From positions 3,120,778 to 3,184,777 of the forward strand of contig NC_090191.1 of the NCBI RefSeq assembly GCF_024679245.1: 64,000 bases of DNA. Reading direction: 5' to 3'. Positions 53,460 through 64,000 of the stretch are shown one piece after another. The notes under the pieces were generated by a model. The model was not told where the DNA came from, searched no databases, and worked only from the letters and a program-made list of their open reading frames with translations. Positions within the stretch are counted from its first letter, which is position 1; each line of letters starts with the position of its first letter. The DNA comes from Pseudorasbora parva (taxonomy: Eukaryota; Chordata; Actinopteri; Cypriniformes; Gobionidae). The position numbers were made by a program, and so were the translations under genes.

Positions 53460-55370
53460 AGACTGTTTGCTCAATGGCCTTCTGTACATAGCCATCAAAG
53501 ATCCACTCACAAAACATTAGAAGTTTCAGTTGGTCCTACCTGATTCCCTGAGACAGAAAGCTCTCTCTGGTGTTCATGATTTGGCCGGTCATCAAGGTCA
53601 ACCACGTACACTATATTTAGCCGGCCAGAGATTATGTTGGCCTGGGATGGAACTTGGGGAGCATTAAGACTACTGCTCCACTGGAGCTTGGCACAATATG
53701 TCTGTTGAGGTCTTTGAAATTACAGATAATTTCACAAAGCTTGCTCATGCCCTGTTGAAACCAGTCTGCTAAGAGTGTTGCTCTTAAACAGTGGGATGGT
53801 TTCCTTCTGCATCTATGGATTCCCACAGCGTCTCCATTCAGATCACGGAGCAAATATTGATAGTGAGCTGATGGCAGAGCTCCTTGATCTTCCCCGTACC
53901 ACCGCATGGGAAATGGTGGTACCAAACATTTCAACAGGACATTAGGCAATATGTTGAGGTCTCTTCCACCAAGGCCTAAACAGAAGTGGCTGCAGTTGGT
54001 AAAGACCATGACATTTGTGTACAAATGGGTTTGCCCCTTTTTACCTAATGTTTGGTAGAGTACCAAGGTTGCCAGTTGACCTGATGTTCCAAAGTGAACA
54101 AGTCAATCTGTGACTATGACAAGAATGTAATCTCTTGTCAGCAACCTTCAGTCTGCCTTGACGTTGGTCCAGGAGAATGCTGTTGTAGAACAAAAACCAG
54201 TCCAGTTAGAACAACAAAAGAGCTAAAGGCCTACCTCTAGCCGTCAGTGACCAAGTGCTTTTGGCTAACAAGGGTTGTAGAGGAAAACGAAAACTTGCTG
54301 ACAAATGGGAGCCAGTCATGTACACTATTGTTGCCTCAAAGCCTGCCAAACATGTCTATAAGATCCGTGACAGGGCTGGATGTCCGTCATTGCTTACGTT
54401 GCATGAGTGCCCACTACTGGCAGAAACTTTGCAATGGACTGAACTGGAACGCCCTAACCCCTTGATCATTTGGAATCCACTATGGAGTTGATTTATTTTT
54501 TTATTTTTTCTTTACGAAATTGTTTAATGCAGCATTCTATATGTATATGGATGTGTTTGGGTTGTTTTAAATGTTTTTAAAAATATCATAGAGTTGTTTG
54601 TGGTGGGGTAATTAAACGCGATATGTGGTGACGCCACAATCGCGTTGCATTGTGGTATATGAAGCTGCCTGAAGTGTACATATGAAGTAGACTCGCTCAC
54701 TCTGTCAAAATCGAGGGAGCAAGGGTCTGTCCATATAAACTTCCCTTGTCCACTTCACGAAGTGGAACACACTTCAAAATGGCGGCAGGGATTTCCCCAA
54801 GGGGAAGTGCTTAGGGAAGTTTGCAAGTGTGTGTCTTAAAGCGGAGTGGAACACAGCATAAATCTTCTTCATGTAAACTTCCTCCCTCTGCCTGAAACAG
54901 AAATTGTTAGTTCTGGTCATGAGGATGCAGAAACATTTCCTTCCAGTGCACCTTCACAGACACCTGTTGCAGCATGCAGTGGTGGTCAAACACACAGTGG
55001 TGAAACCTCCTATGTTGCTGAGATTCAGTCTGCTAGGCATACCCATGATGGGCAGAATGAGGCTGAGGAAATCTCCCATGCAGAATACATGTCAAACATC
55101 TCAGATGTTGCTACTTGTGGAGATGACTGCATTTATTCATGGATGCATTCTCAGTTGTCCAATCAAGAGGTGCCTAATGCAAAAGTTGCTGTGTCAGTGC
55201 CTGATAACAATACTGTGGCTGGTGCTGGTGCAAATTCACCGCTAACTCTTGTTCCTACCAGTGAACTCTTTAGGCAAGATCCCGTAGCTGATTTAAATAC
55301 AGGTGCTACACTACCAATGGTAGAGTAATTAGGCCTGTTCGTAGGCCAATTGAGTCAATGGTTCAACTCA
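53460..55370 (+). mobile_element. Ty3/gypsy-like pol remnant (integrase), decayed
   Basis: Pieces in changing frames: a pre-integrase stretch (53500-53570), the H2C2 zinc finger (53571-53650, VHDLAGHQGQPRTLYLAGQR then LCWPGM), an integrase core piece at 53820-53875 (SDHGANIDSELMAELL), and the C-terminal domain at 54250-54370 (VLLANKGCRGKRKLADKWEP then HVYKIRD). 54840-55330 continues with NLLHVNFLPLPE and a tail ending RPVRRPIESMVQLKTLLG. Stops and frameshifts are many. An unrelated segment of about 400 bp (54450-54850) separates the last two parts. Confidence 0.75.
54450..54850. other. insertion within the gypsy-like relic
   Basis: About 400 bp that interrupt the end of the gypsy-like pol. 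It contains the self-complementary 'gtccacttcacgaagtggaac' and repeats of 'aacttccct'/'agggaagt'. It is probably a small non-autonomous element, but the ends are not resolved. Confidence 0.45.
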
Positions 55371-55695
55371 AAACGTTACTTGGTGTGAGTCTTTATCTTC
55401 TGTTCTCCATGTTTAAATTGATGTATTGTATTGTCTCTGGCAATACTGTGATTTCTTGCATTTTCTTATGAATATTGCTTCTGTTTAACTACCAGGTCTG
55501 AGATTTTTCAAAGTGTAATGGACACTTTGTGTATGCCTACAAAATATGTTGAGGTTTGGCCCACTTTAATGATATTTGTATCCTTTTTGGGTGGCTTTTG
55601 ATGCTGTCTTCACTGTTTTTGAAATGTGGCCCATGTAATTATATTGACCAGTGTGTTTGCTATACTGTTGGGAATTTTGTGTTAATTTTTTGAAT

Positions 55696-55869
55696 TTTGG
55701 GTTTTCATGAGCTGTATACCAAAATCATCAGTATTAAAACAATAAAAGACCTGAAATATTTCAGTTGGTGTGCAATGAATCTAAAATATATGAAAGTTAA
55801 ATTGTTATCATTACATTATGGAAAATAATGAACTATCACAATATGCTAATTTTTTTAGAAGGACCTGTA
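55696..55869 (+). mobile_element. Tc1 terminal repeat, solitary
   Basis: 'gaattttgggttttcatgagctgtataccaaaatcatcagtattaaaac' to 'caatatgctaatttttttagaaggacctgta' matches the right end of the element at 61460-63013. No transposase is attached. Confidence 0.9.
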
Positions 55870-55870
55870 T

Positions 55871-55990
55871 ATGAATTAGGGAGTTATATATCAGGCATAT
55901 GTATACAAAGAATTTTGGGTGAATTCTAGTAAACAATATATACAATTATCAGGAAACTTTCTGTACCCGTTACATTTACCATTTAGACAC
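55871..55990. repeat. right arm of inverted repeat (partner 51052-51205)
   Basis: 'tgaattagggagttatatatcaggcatatgtatacaaagaattttgggtgaattctagtaaacaatatatacaatta' is the reverse complement of the 51052-51205 arm with several differences. It directly abuts the solitary Tc1 end. Confidence 0.65.
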
Positions 55991-56118
55991 ATCTCATGTT
56001 TAGACCTTCCCATACCTACCTATTGTTATTAAAGTATTACTTCAGCGATTAGCATATGGCTTAGTATCAGTAGAAACCCTGGAGTATATTCGAATGATTC
56101 TGCTCAATCATAATTCGT

Positions 56119-56307
56119 GCTGAAGTGCATGAATAAAGACGAGCCTAAAACGGGCATGAAAACAGGTGTGTAGCAGCTGTGGATGGAAGTGGAGCATTTC
56201 TATTGACTGTCTGTAATAGATCTGACCGTTCTGCTTTCTGCCCAAGTACGTGTGGTCAGTCACATTGATGCCCTTCACTGAGTTCTCTCTCTTCCAGCTA
56301 TAATCAG
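56119..56307 (-). pseudogene. duplicated fragment of the meprin MAM exons
   Basis: About 190 bp nearly identical to 60797-60985, including the 3' half of one MAM exon (..GINVTDHTYLG on the - strand), the 82-bp mini-intron and the start of the next exon. Both edges are abrupt and unrelated sequence follows. It shows a local duplication of the meprin gene or a second, degraded meprin copy on the left. Confidence 0.88.
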
Positions 56308-56684
56308 CATGATTTGGGCTGTGAGACTCCCTCAGCGGCTAAATCACATATTAAACAGACAGATTCAGTTTTTAATTGTAGTGTCTGTTCTCTAACTGAA
56401 CTGATTTTATGAAAATGAACGCGGTCGCATGGGAAAGTGATCAGTGATTCAGTAATCTAGTAGCAGTGGCATTGGGAGTGGCCTCATAGGGCAGCGAAGC
56501 ATTCTGGGAATTGTTGTCTTTCATCCCCATGAGACAAAAATACGTTTTCTGTCTTTTCTCAGTCTAGAAAGCACTAAATAAAAAAATAATTTCCAATTGC
56601 TACAACATTAATGACCCAGTTTAAATACAGATTCATCTTCCCAGCGCTGAAGTACTCCTTTAACTGTCGTTTTTAACTCCTTTA

Positions 56685-56960
56685 ACCGCGTGCAGACAGG
56701 GTTGCCAAGTTTTTACAACAAAACCCGCCAACTACTAGCCCTAAACAATAAGTTCTCTATATATCACCTAATAGTCACTTAAAAACGTGGACTTGGCAAC
56801 ACCGTGCAGTTGAGCTCTGTTGACATTTGACAATGCGTCGCTTCGTTGCTCTGATTGGTTGTAGGTCTGTCCAATTGATGTCTTTCCTGGTTCAGTTAAA
56901 ACACGCCCCATAATCACAGCCTAATGGAGCAGTTTCAGACTCATATCCTGACTAGAATTG
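56685..56960. mobile_element. second copy of the unclassified repeat of 6384
   Basis: See 6384-6780: the shared text runs from 'cgtgcagacagggttgccaag' to 'ctcatatcctgactagaattgag' in the same orientation. This copy lacks about 100 internal bases. It is followed by a 17-base poly(T) at 56965. Confidence 0.8.
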
Positions 56961-56999
56961 AGTTTTTTTTTTTTTTTTTTGTAGTTTTCACTCCCAGCA

Positions 57000-57660
57000 G
57001 GTGAGAACTGCACAATCATTAGAGGCTGTTTTCTCTCGTTTACATTTTTTTTAAATGCTTACATACAATGGCCATAACTTCTCCAAATATTATTAGATTT
57101 CCAAGTGTTATTCGATAGCTTGGAGACTACACTTTCAGAATCTGTGAATAACTCAAAATGCCTTAGAACCGACTTGTGTCCCTACTTTCCGTGACTGGTC
57201 ACATTTTCTTGTGATTTAAATGCGATTTATCTTCCTCTCTGCATTGGTAATGCTCTGGAGAGGGAATGAAGGTGACTTTTTTTATATAGGCTGTTTTTAT
57301 ATTTATTCTCATCGGATAAGTGAAAGTGCGAATGCTCTACTGTTTGTTCTTTCCAACAACACACAATGCAGAGAACAGACCAGTTGCACAACCAGTGTAG
57401 TCTGATTATGTTGGGATGTCCCTTCATGAACGGCACACTTCATATTCACTTTCGAGCTTGTGGACTTACAATGGCCGCTGCGTGTGCGTGTCTGTTAAGT
57501 CCACAAAACTGTTGGGTGTCCCATTAGTCATTTAAGCTTAAGACGGGTGCTTTTGTCGCCTCCTAATGCAGCTGCTATTGCCCTCAATGTGCACTTCAGC
57601 TGAGCCCGCAAGTTCATGAGTCAAAAACATAAAGTGCAGCCTGTTTAAAATAATGTTTTA
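57000..57660. other. spacer left of the meprin stalk exons
   Basis: 57215-57320 shares weak similarity with 51610-51660 and 51850-51920 ('cttcctct.tg.attg.taatg.gctggagaggg'). I looked for the expected remaining meprin exons (EGF-like, transmembrane, tail) on the - strand and did not find them. Confidence 0.4.
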
Positions 57661-57667
57661 CTCTCAC

Positions 57668-58061
57668 CGCTCAGTGGGTCCTGGTGTAGCTCTAGTGCTA
57701 GTCGTTGCTGTAGTTGCTGAGTTTGGCTTAGGCGTGAGAAGAGCTCTAAGAAACACACAAAAATACTGTCAGGTTATCATCATCAGATGCATCAGTTTCT
57801 CCTTTAAAATAATGTTGTAGTCTCACCCCTCAGTGGGTCTTGGTGGAGCTCTAGTGCTAGTTTTTGCTGGAGTTGTTGAGTTTGGTGGAGTTGTGGGAAG
57901 AGCTCTAAGAAACACAAAAATACTGTCAGGTTATCATCATCAGATGCATCAGTTTCTCCTTTAAAATAATGTTGTAGTCTCACCCCTCAGTGGGTCTTGG
58001 TGGAGCTCTAGTGCTAGTTTTAGCTGGAGTTGTTGAGTTTGGTGGAGTTGTGGGAAGAGCA
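57668..58061 (-). CDS. meprin-like gene: three tandem 78-bp Thr/Pro-rich exons
   Basis: Three exons in transcript order: 58061-57984, 57904-57827 and 57745-57668. Each is exactly 78 bp, phase 2 at both ends, and bounded by AG and GT. Each encodes about 26 residues of the type ALPTTPPNSTTPAKTSTR then APPRPTE (third copy: ALLTPKPNSATTATTSTR, ATPGPTE). The intervening introns are 79 and 81 bp and also similar, so the unit of about 158 bp was duplicated with its intron. The content predicts an extended, O-glycosylated stalk between the MATH domain and the C-terminal part. Symmetric phases mean any copy number keeps the frame. The third copy is the most diverged. Confidence 0.8.
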
Positions 58062-58915
58062 CTAAGAAACACAAAAATACTGTCAGGGTTTAATCATCAG
58101 ATTAATCAGTTTGTCTCTGAAGGCCTTCAGTCCAGTGTTTGATGCCATAATCTGATTTCCATCTTGATTCATATATAGCCTACTGTACATATAAGGGGAA
58201 AATATTTTTTTGTTGAAGTTTTAAACTTTTCTTGGGTTAAAATCATTGTTTGCTTGCATTCATTAATATTCACTTGTGTGTACGAGTATCATTTAAAATA
58301 TTAGGATATAAGTTAGAAACAGGACGTTTATTTAATTGAAAAGTAGAGGTGTACAGTCACGTGTGATCCTGCTTGAGTGTGAGCAATTAGTAAGGAACAC
58401 CTGAGGGTTAAATGTAAGAAATCATTGACATTAATGTTGCCTCTCCAGAATAAATTGATACTGTAATAATCAAAGCAGTCTATACTGCAAACACCAGTAA
58501 GTGAAGCTGTTTTCTATCCACTTAAAGCCCTTCAGATATATTGGCAATGCTGGTTTTTCAGCAACTCTTTTGCTTTACAGCGATCTAATGCTAAGACAAA
58601 ACAGTATTTGTTGTTTGAATTTCATATTAAAGCTGAGACTTTATTTAATATCAAAAGCAGGCTTGAGGTTTAGTTGGGCAGAGTGAGAGCCACGTGTGAC
58701 AGTTGGCAACTCTGAGTAAAGAATCGGAGCTTAAGAGATAACAACAACTTTAATGGAGTTAAAGTTATGAATGTCATATTCCCCTTGTAGCAGCTTAAGC
58801 TCCCAGACTTACAGATGTGACCATATTCACACAGTATTGCATGTTCTCTCCTACATTATCTCTTAAATATAGTGTGCATTAGTCACTGGTACACCAGAGG
58901 TTAAAGGAAATTCAC

Positions 58916-59024
58916 CTCGCAGCACATGGTCTCTGCTGGGCACTTGCGTCAGTAGAAATGTTGAAGTTCTTCACTGTTGCTTTAGGGCAGGGTAGAGAGT
59001 CGTTCTGGAGCAGCGCTGAGATAT
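58916..59024 (-). CDS. meprin-like gene: short inter-domain exon
   Basis: Acceptor at 59025 (CCAG|ATATC) continues phase 1 of the exon ending at 59766. It encodes DISALLQNDSLPCPKATV then KNFNISTDASAQ and ends AG|GTGAA in phase 2, which fits the first 78-bp exon exactly. One Cys and one N-glycosylation site (NIS) are present. It corresponds to the region after the MATH domain in meprins. Confidence 0.7.
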
Positions 59025-59084
59025 CTGGATCGGTACAACATTCATAAAGATTAGACACGAGGAGAATATCATTCCTGACCAATG

Positions 59085-59347
59085 GTAAATGGACTGCATT
59101 TATATAACACTCTGAACAGACCCTATGGCCATCCAAAACACTTTACATATTGCCTCACATTCACCCATTCATAAACTCATTCATACACTCATTCATACAC
59201 CGACGGCAGTGTCAGCCATGCAAGGCACCATCGAGCTTGTCGGTAGCAGCTGGGGTTAAGGTGTCTTGCTCATGGACACCTTGACACTTGGCCACCGACC
59301 TTCTGGTTTGTAGACAACCTACATGAACTACTGAGCCACTGCCGCCC
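59085..59347. repeat. common teleost interspersed repeat (LINE/SINE-type)
   Basis: 'aatggtaaatggactgcatttatata', 'cacccattcat', 'caccgacggcagtgtcagccatgcaaggc' and 'ttctggtttgtagacaacct...actgagccactgccgcccc' are the well-known ordered parts of a widespread fish repeat. It is intronic to the meprin gene. Confidence 0.75.
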
Positions 59348-59765
59348 CATTCATAATTTATGGAGCCGGATCTAAAATCTGTACACAAATATATATCAAG
59401 TTCTTGTTTTAATGTCCATCATACATTTATGAATGATGATTATGTTCGAAATCTTCCTCAGGTAGTAGTGGTGGCTGTTTTAAGGCATGATCAAAAGTTG
59501 AAACTGATGATATAAATCATAATGTGATTTTGTAGAAATTGTAATCAAGTGCTGATTGTTCAAAATTATTGATATAATACATTTATTTAGGTAAGATGCA
59601 TTTGTGTGAGCGTATGGGGAAATATTTCTTGTTTTTTTGTGCATTTATGAATTGTGTTTTGTAAATGTATTATTTCTGAGGCTGATCCGGCTCCATATCA
59701 TTCTAATAAGGCCCAGTATGCTCTTAATACAGCAGATAAACCTGTTCTGTGAGCTCAAAGCCTAC

Positions 59766-60531
59766 CTTGCATGGTGATGAGAAGTATGAGGTCACTGCCC
59801 TTGATAAACTCTCTTCTAGTGAAATCAGCTTTTAGGGAGAGCTTAAAATAGGCAACTCCACCCACATATATACTAAACAATTGACCCGTATATCCACCCA
59901 GAAATACAGATTCGCCATTGATGTTGAATTTACGTCCAATGATTTGAGGATTGTCCCAGAAATAGTTGCCATCTGTTAAAAGAAAGAATGGCTTTTTAAA
60001 ATAAGCCTGAAGCTACAAATGATAACTTTAATTCTCATCTAAGTGAAATATTGCATATAAACACATATCAGATTGCATTAAAGATCTAACCAGAAAGAGT
60101 CACATTCGGGTCAGTGGTGATGCTTTGCTCTAAGGACATGCGCTTCTGTATGTGTGGATTCTGGTCAAGGATCTGGACGGTTATTTGTCTCCATGGACAA
60201 GGCCACTGCAGCTGATCATCATTTGCTCCAGATACCAAATGAACAAACATTGAAAGTTCATTCCCTACCACCGATAACCGAGCCAAAAAGCGATAACCAT
60301 CACTGGAGTAATACAGTGGACTCGTGAAAGAGCCAGCCCCACGATTCAGTGCCTTCTCAAAGTCCCTTATCTGCCATGTGATGGGACACTCGGTCTCTGA
60401 GACATTGATATCATCCAGTGAGAAGCCTCCACTGGAGTTTCCTGCTCCTTTACGGCCTTCAAACACAACTTGGAAAGATTTATTGGCGTTCAGTGGCACA
60501 TGACGCAGCTTCCAGTAATTCCCAGGGGTTT
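59766..60531 (-). CDS. meprin-like gene: end of MAM and MATH/TRAF domain exons
   Basis: Exons 60531-60091 and 59972-59766, phases 1-1. The first exon begins ETPGNYWKLRHVPLNAN and ends the MAM domain with FEGRKGAGNSSGGFSLDDIN. It then opens the MATH domain (CPITWQIRDFEKAL, SPLYYSSDGYRFLARL, LQWPCPWRQITVQILDQ). The second completes it (GNYFWDNPQIIGRKF, GESVFLGGYTGQLF, FIKGSDLILLITMQ). The order MAM then MATH directly after an astacin domain is diagnostic of meprins, where MATH supports dimer and oligomer contacts. Open throughout. Confidence 0.9.
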
Positions 60532-60600
60532 CTGCAAGAAATGAAGCGGTCAGTAACACTGAGATACAGGCCTATATGAGTGAGTGAAGAAGAGACAGAC

Positions 60601-61099
60601 CTGTGATCTGATCCATAAGTCTGAGAGTTCCTGTGTTGTCTGCTTCATTCTGGTACTCTCGGATCCAGATGTTGAGCTGGTCAGACTCATTCCCGCTGTG
60701 ATAGTAGTAGAACTGCAGGCACTGGACTTTGCAGTCTCTTGTAGGGGTCAGTGTCTTGCTCTCCAATCTGGCTGCGTCCCCCTGGTTTCTGCCCTCAGTG
60801 CTGAAGTGCATGAACAAAGACGAGCCTGAAACGGGCATGAAAACAGGTGTGTAGCAGCTGTGGATGGAAGTGGAGCATTTCTATTGACTGACTGTAATAG
60901 ATCTGACCGTTCTGCTTTCTCCCCAAGTACGTGTGGTCAGTCACATTGATGCCCTTCACTGAGTTCTCTCTCTTCCAGCTATAATCAGCAGCAGAACAGA
61001 CGCTCATCTGACACAGAGATTCATCATCAAAACTACAGTGGTCAAGGAAAGAGACGGAGGAATCTGCAGTGCACACAAACATGTTCACCTGATCATCAT
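60601..61099 (-). CDS. meprin-like gene: MAM domain exons
   Basis: Exons 61099-60908 and 60825-60601. The first encodes CTADSSVSFLDHCSFDDE, SLCQMSVCSAADYSW and GINVTDHTYLGRKQN. The second encodes GSSLFMHFSTEGRNQGDA, LESKTLTP, CLQFYYYHSGNESDQLNIWI. These carry the MAM motifs (CxFDDE...C...W, DHT, LQFYYY.SG...LNI). The intron between them is only 82 bp and begins with the weak donor G|GTCAGA; reading through it would lead to a stop soon after. The exon pairs with the protease exon by phase 1 (..NKLYKC|N). MAM domains mediate meprin dimerisation. Confidence 0.9.
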
Positions 61100-61459
61100 C
61101 TATTTGTAATAGTAAGTGAAACATGATTATATTTCTCTATATTATAGCCTATTATATTGTGTATGATGTTGCTTATGAACAGCATTCAAATTAAGTTAAA
61201 CTATAAATTATAAAATATTATGGGCCTACATGAAAACTTTTTTTATCCATCCCATCTCACAGCCTTTCCAATCTATTCACTGACTATGTCCTTATTTATT
61301 ATGATTGTGATTCTTCTTATTATTATTCTTATATGTAATATGGCCTTATATGTAAAATTCCTGTGAAACTCCTGTGTGCCCACAGAAATAGCACACAAAC
61401 TCGTTTCCATGAGAAATGTATATTGTTCCCTCAACAACTGATCTTGAGGTCACAACATA

Positions 61460-63013
61460 CAGGTCTTCTCAAAAAATTAGCATATTGTGATAAAGTTCAT
61501 TATTTTCCATAACGTAATGATACAAAATAAACTCTCATATATTTTAGATTCATTGCACTCCAACTGAAATATTTCAGGTCTTTTATTGTTTAATACTGAG
61601 GATTTTGGCATACAGCTCATGAAAACCCCAAATTCAAATCTCAAAAAATGAGCATATCATGAAAAGGTTCTCAAAGCGAGCTATTAACCTAATCATCTGA
61701 ATCAACTAATTAACTCTAAACACCTGCAAAAGATTCCTGAGGCTTTTAAAAACTCCCAGCCTGGTTCATTACTCAAAACCGCAATCATGGGTAAGACTGC
61801 CGACCTGACTGCTGTCCAGAAGGCCATCATTGACACCCTCAAGCGAAAGGGTAAGACACAGAAAGACATTTCTGAATGAATAGGCTGTTCCCAGAGTGCT
61901 GTATCAAGGCACCTCAGTGGGAAGTCTGCGGGAAGGAAAAAGTGTGGCAAAAAACGCTGCACAACGAGAAGAGGTGAGCGGACCCTGAGGAAGATTGTGG
62001 AGAAGGACCGATTCCAGACCTTGGGGGACCTGCGGAAGCAGTGGACTGAGTCTGGAGTAGAAACATCCAGAGCCGCCTTGCACAGGCGTGAGCAGGAAAT
62101 GGGCTACAGGTGCCACATTCCCCAGGTCAAGACACTTTTGGGCTACAGAGAAGCAGCACTGGACTGTTGCTCAGTGGTCCAAAGTACTTTTTTCGGATGA
62201 AAGCAAATTTTGCATGTCATTCGGAAATCAAGGTGCCAGAGTCTGGAGGAAGACTGGGGAGAAGGAAATGCCAAAATGCCTGAAGTCCAGTGTCAAGTAC
62301 CCAGAGTCAGTGATGGTCTGGGGTGCCATGTCAGCTGCTGGTGTTGGTCCACTGTGTTTTATCAAGGGCAGGGTCAATGCAGCTCGCTATCAGGAGATTT
62401 TGGAGCACTTCATGTTTCCATCTGCTGAAAAGCTTTATGGAGATGAAGACTTCGTTTTTCAGCACGACCTGGCACCTGCTCACAGTGCCAAAACCACTGG
62501 TAAATGGTTTACTGGCCATGGTATTACTGTGCTCAATTGGCCTGCCAACTCTCCTGACCTGAACCCCATAGAGAATCTGTGGGATATTGTGAAGAGAAAG
62601 TTGAGAGACGCAAGACCCAACACTCTGGATGAGCTTAAGGCCGCTATCGAAGCATCCTGGGCCTCCAGAACACCTCAGCAGTGCCACAGGCTGATCGCCT
62701 CCATGCCACGCCGCACTGAAGCAGTCATTTCTGCAAAAGGATTCCCCACCAAGTATTGAGTGCATAACTGAACATTTTTTTGTATTAAAAACACTTTTCT
62801 TTTATTGGTCGGATGAAATATGCAATTTTTTTTGAGAATTTGGGGTTTTCATGAGCTGTGTGCCAAAATCATCAGTATTAAAACAATAAAAGACCTGAAA
62901 TATTTCAGTTGGTGTGCAATGAATCTAAAATATATGAAAGTTTAATTTTTATCATTACATTATGGAAAATAATGAACTTTATCACAATATGCTAATTTTT
63001 TTAGAAGGACCAG
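61460..63013 (+). mobile_element. Tc1-like transposon, 1554 bp
   Basis: Flanked by TA (61458-61459, 63014-63015). The left end begins CAGGTCTTCTCAAAAAATTAGC, and the right end is its complement 'gctaatttttttagaaggaccag'. Inverted repeats of about 175 bp are largely identical. It lies in the meprin intron between the protease and MAM exons, opposite to the gene's direction. A solitary right end of this family is at 55696. Confidence 0.93.
61787..62759 (+). pseudogene. Tc1-like transposase, one nonsense and one frameshift
   Basis: Starts MGKTADLTAVQKAIIDTL. A TGA at 61877-61879 (codon 31, ..KDISE*IGCSQS) interrupts the first helix-turn-helix. The frame then runs to about 62150, where it shifts and continues to 62759. 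The catalytic core is intact: D in LFSDESKF, D in QHDLAPAHSA, E in PDLNPIENLW. The end is GFPTKY. The element is inactive but recent. Confidence 0.92.
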
Positions 63014-63015
63014 TA

Positions 63016-63335
63016 TAATGTTCCACAAACTGAACATGTCCCCTGCCGCTGCAACCGCAACTTCATTTCAGTCTTACATAGAGTCCACAAATGAGATCAG
63101 AAGGGCCATTCCTGAAGACAAAGAGATGCTGAAGGCCTGTAAGCCACATGTGTCACGCCTTTAGCACAGTAGGGGCAGTTTGGTCTGATTAGTCATTTTG
63201 AATGCCTCACATTAGGGTTTTAGTCACATGGTCAAGGAAGACCTAAAAAGAAGATTGTTACTGTTTCTCTGTCTCTTTCATTCTCTGGCTCTCTCTGATC
63301 TTGGGGGCCTTCTCTTTGGCTCTTCTCTTTGCTCT
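63016..63335 (+). other. intronic segment with a short coding-like frame
   Basis: 63021-63150 has an open + frame MFHKLNMSPAAATATSF, YIESTNEIRRAIPED. It has coding-like composition but no recognised similarity and no clear splice sites; possibly a relic. The rest is unassigned. Confidence 0.25.
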
Positions 63336-63345
63336 ATTCTTCTCT

Positions 63346-63446
<101 letters not shown>

Positions 63447-63836
63447 ACATTCATGCTGGGCTCTTATCATCTCATACATTATTGTAATTTTTGTATTGTT
63501 ACACTATTGTAACTGAGCTTACTTCTGTCCTTGGTATAATAATAAATGTTATTTACTATAAAGCACTTTACATATTAAATAAAATCTCAAAGTGCTTCAA
63601 AGGGAGGAAAAATAAAATAAAGCAGTTAGAGCAATTAAGATTCGGAATTGCCAGGACTATCTTGAATAATATAAGCAGCAGTGGGCTGTAATAGACTAGA
63701 AATGTCCAGTTTTCTACAATCTTGCCGATAACGTTTCTTTATTCGTTCGGCAACCCTGCAGCTTGAACCACTGTAGGCAATCCACCCTTACAACACAAAA
63801 CATTAAAGCCTCAGATGAAAGCGGTCAAATACTCAC

Positions 63837-64000
63837 TGCATTTATAGAGTTTGTTGAGCTCAGTCACATCAGATTCACTCATTTCCATTAGTTGTCCGAT
63901 CACATCCTGGAACTCAGGACTCTTGGTAATGATCGTGGATCCGTTACCGTTGCTGAAGGCGTTTTTATCAAAATGCATCACAGAGTAATAATCATACGGC
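63837..64000 (-). CDS. meprin-like gene: end of astacin protease domain (continues beyond window)
   Basis: On the - strand from the window edge to the donor TGCA|GTGAGT at 63837 the frame reads YDYYSVMHFDKNAFSNG, STIITKSPEFQDVIGQ and VTELNKLYKC. SVMHF is the Met-turn of astacin zinc proteases with the following Tyr/Phe position. The IGQ...S..D...LN.LY.C ending matches the domain's C-terminus. The catalytic HExxHxxGxxH and the signal peptide must lie beyond 64000. Phase 1 joins the MAM exon at 61099. Meprins are secreted or membrane-bound enzymes of gut and kidney epithelia. Alpha versus beta cannot be told from this part. Confidence 0.88.

Noticed and set aside
54846..55328. A 160-codon + frame considered as a host gene
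   Set aside because: It starts with NLLHVNFLPLPE, the usual end of gypsy-type pol, and follows integrase remnants; it is retroelement sequence.

Overview
The window looks like repeat-rich nuclear DNA of a cyprinid-type teleost fish. The evidence is dense Tc1-like elements, TTAA-type THAP transposons, an L1/Tx1-type LINE, L2-type LINE pieces, fish C2H2 zinc-finger genes with a short acidic first coding exon, and a meprin-like astacin gene. I saw no rRNA or tRNA gene, CRISPR array or bacterial operon structure. The species cannot be named from the sequence.

Host genes: two paralogous C2H2 zinc-finger genes lie in tandem on the + strand. Gene 1 has a 5' exon near 3530-3607, an acidic coding exon at 4678-4843 and a finger exon at 20837-21909. 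Gene 2 has the same layout at about 33690-33767, 34748-34832 and 38313-39490. At the right edge a meprin-type metalloprotease gene runs on the - strand from beyond 64000 down to 57668. Its visible exons are the end of the astacin protease domain, MAM, MATH/TRAF, a short inter-domain exon and three tandemly duplicated 78-bp Thr/Pro-rich exons.

Mobile DNA fills nearly everything else. In the 16-kb intron of zinc-finger gene 1, an 8.9-kb L1/Tx1-type LINE (7306-16165, - strand, 12-bp target duplication) carries a Tc1-like element inserted precisely in ORF2 (9660-11281) and a TTAA element in its 3' UTR (7629-9095). An L2-type LINE at about 16420-19690 is itself split by a solo-LTR-like segment and a Harbinger-like MITE. 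Between the zinc-finger genes stands a 6.4-kb TTAA transposon (24635-31063) with 431-bp terminal inverted repeats. The right half holds more Tc1 copies, hAT-like and Mutator-like elements, and decayed Ty3/gypsy-like pieces.

Most interesting: the 24635-31063 element carries two convergent genes. One is a nine-exon THAP-domain transposase of the Kolobok type with a D, D, E triad and a single visible frameshift. The other is a two-exon gene for a protein with the cysteine-rich, zinc-binding 'ballast' domain otherwise known as the cytoplasmic tail of the P2X7 receptor, here without any channel domain. A different, internally deleted TTAA element (7629-9095) keeps the first exon of each gene at its two ends in the same facing arrangement. 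A third, weaker pair is at 40195-41317. This suggests a recurring two-gene transposon architecture (transposase plus ballast-domain protein), not a chance capture.
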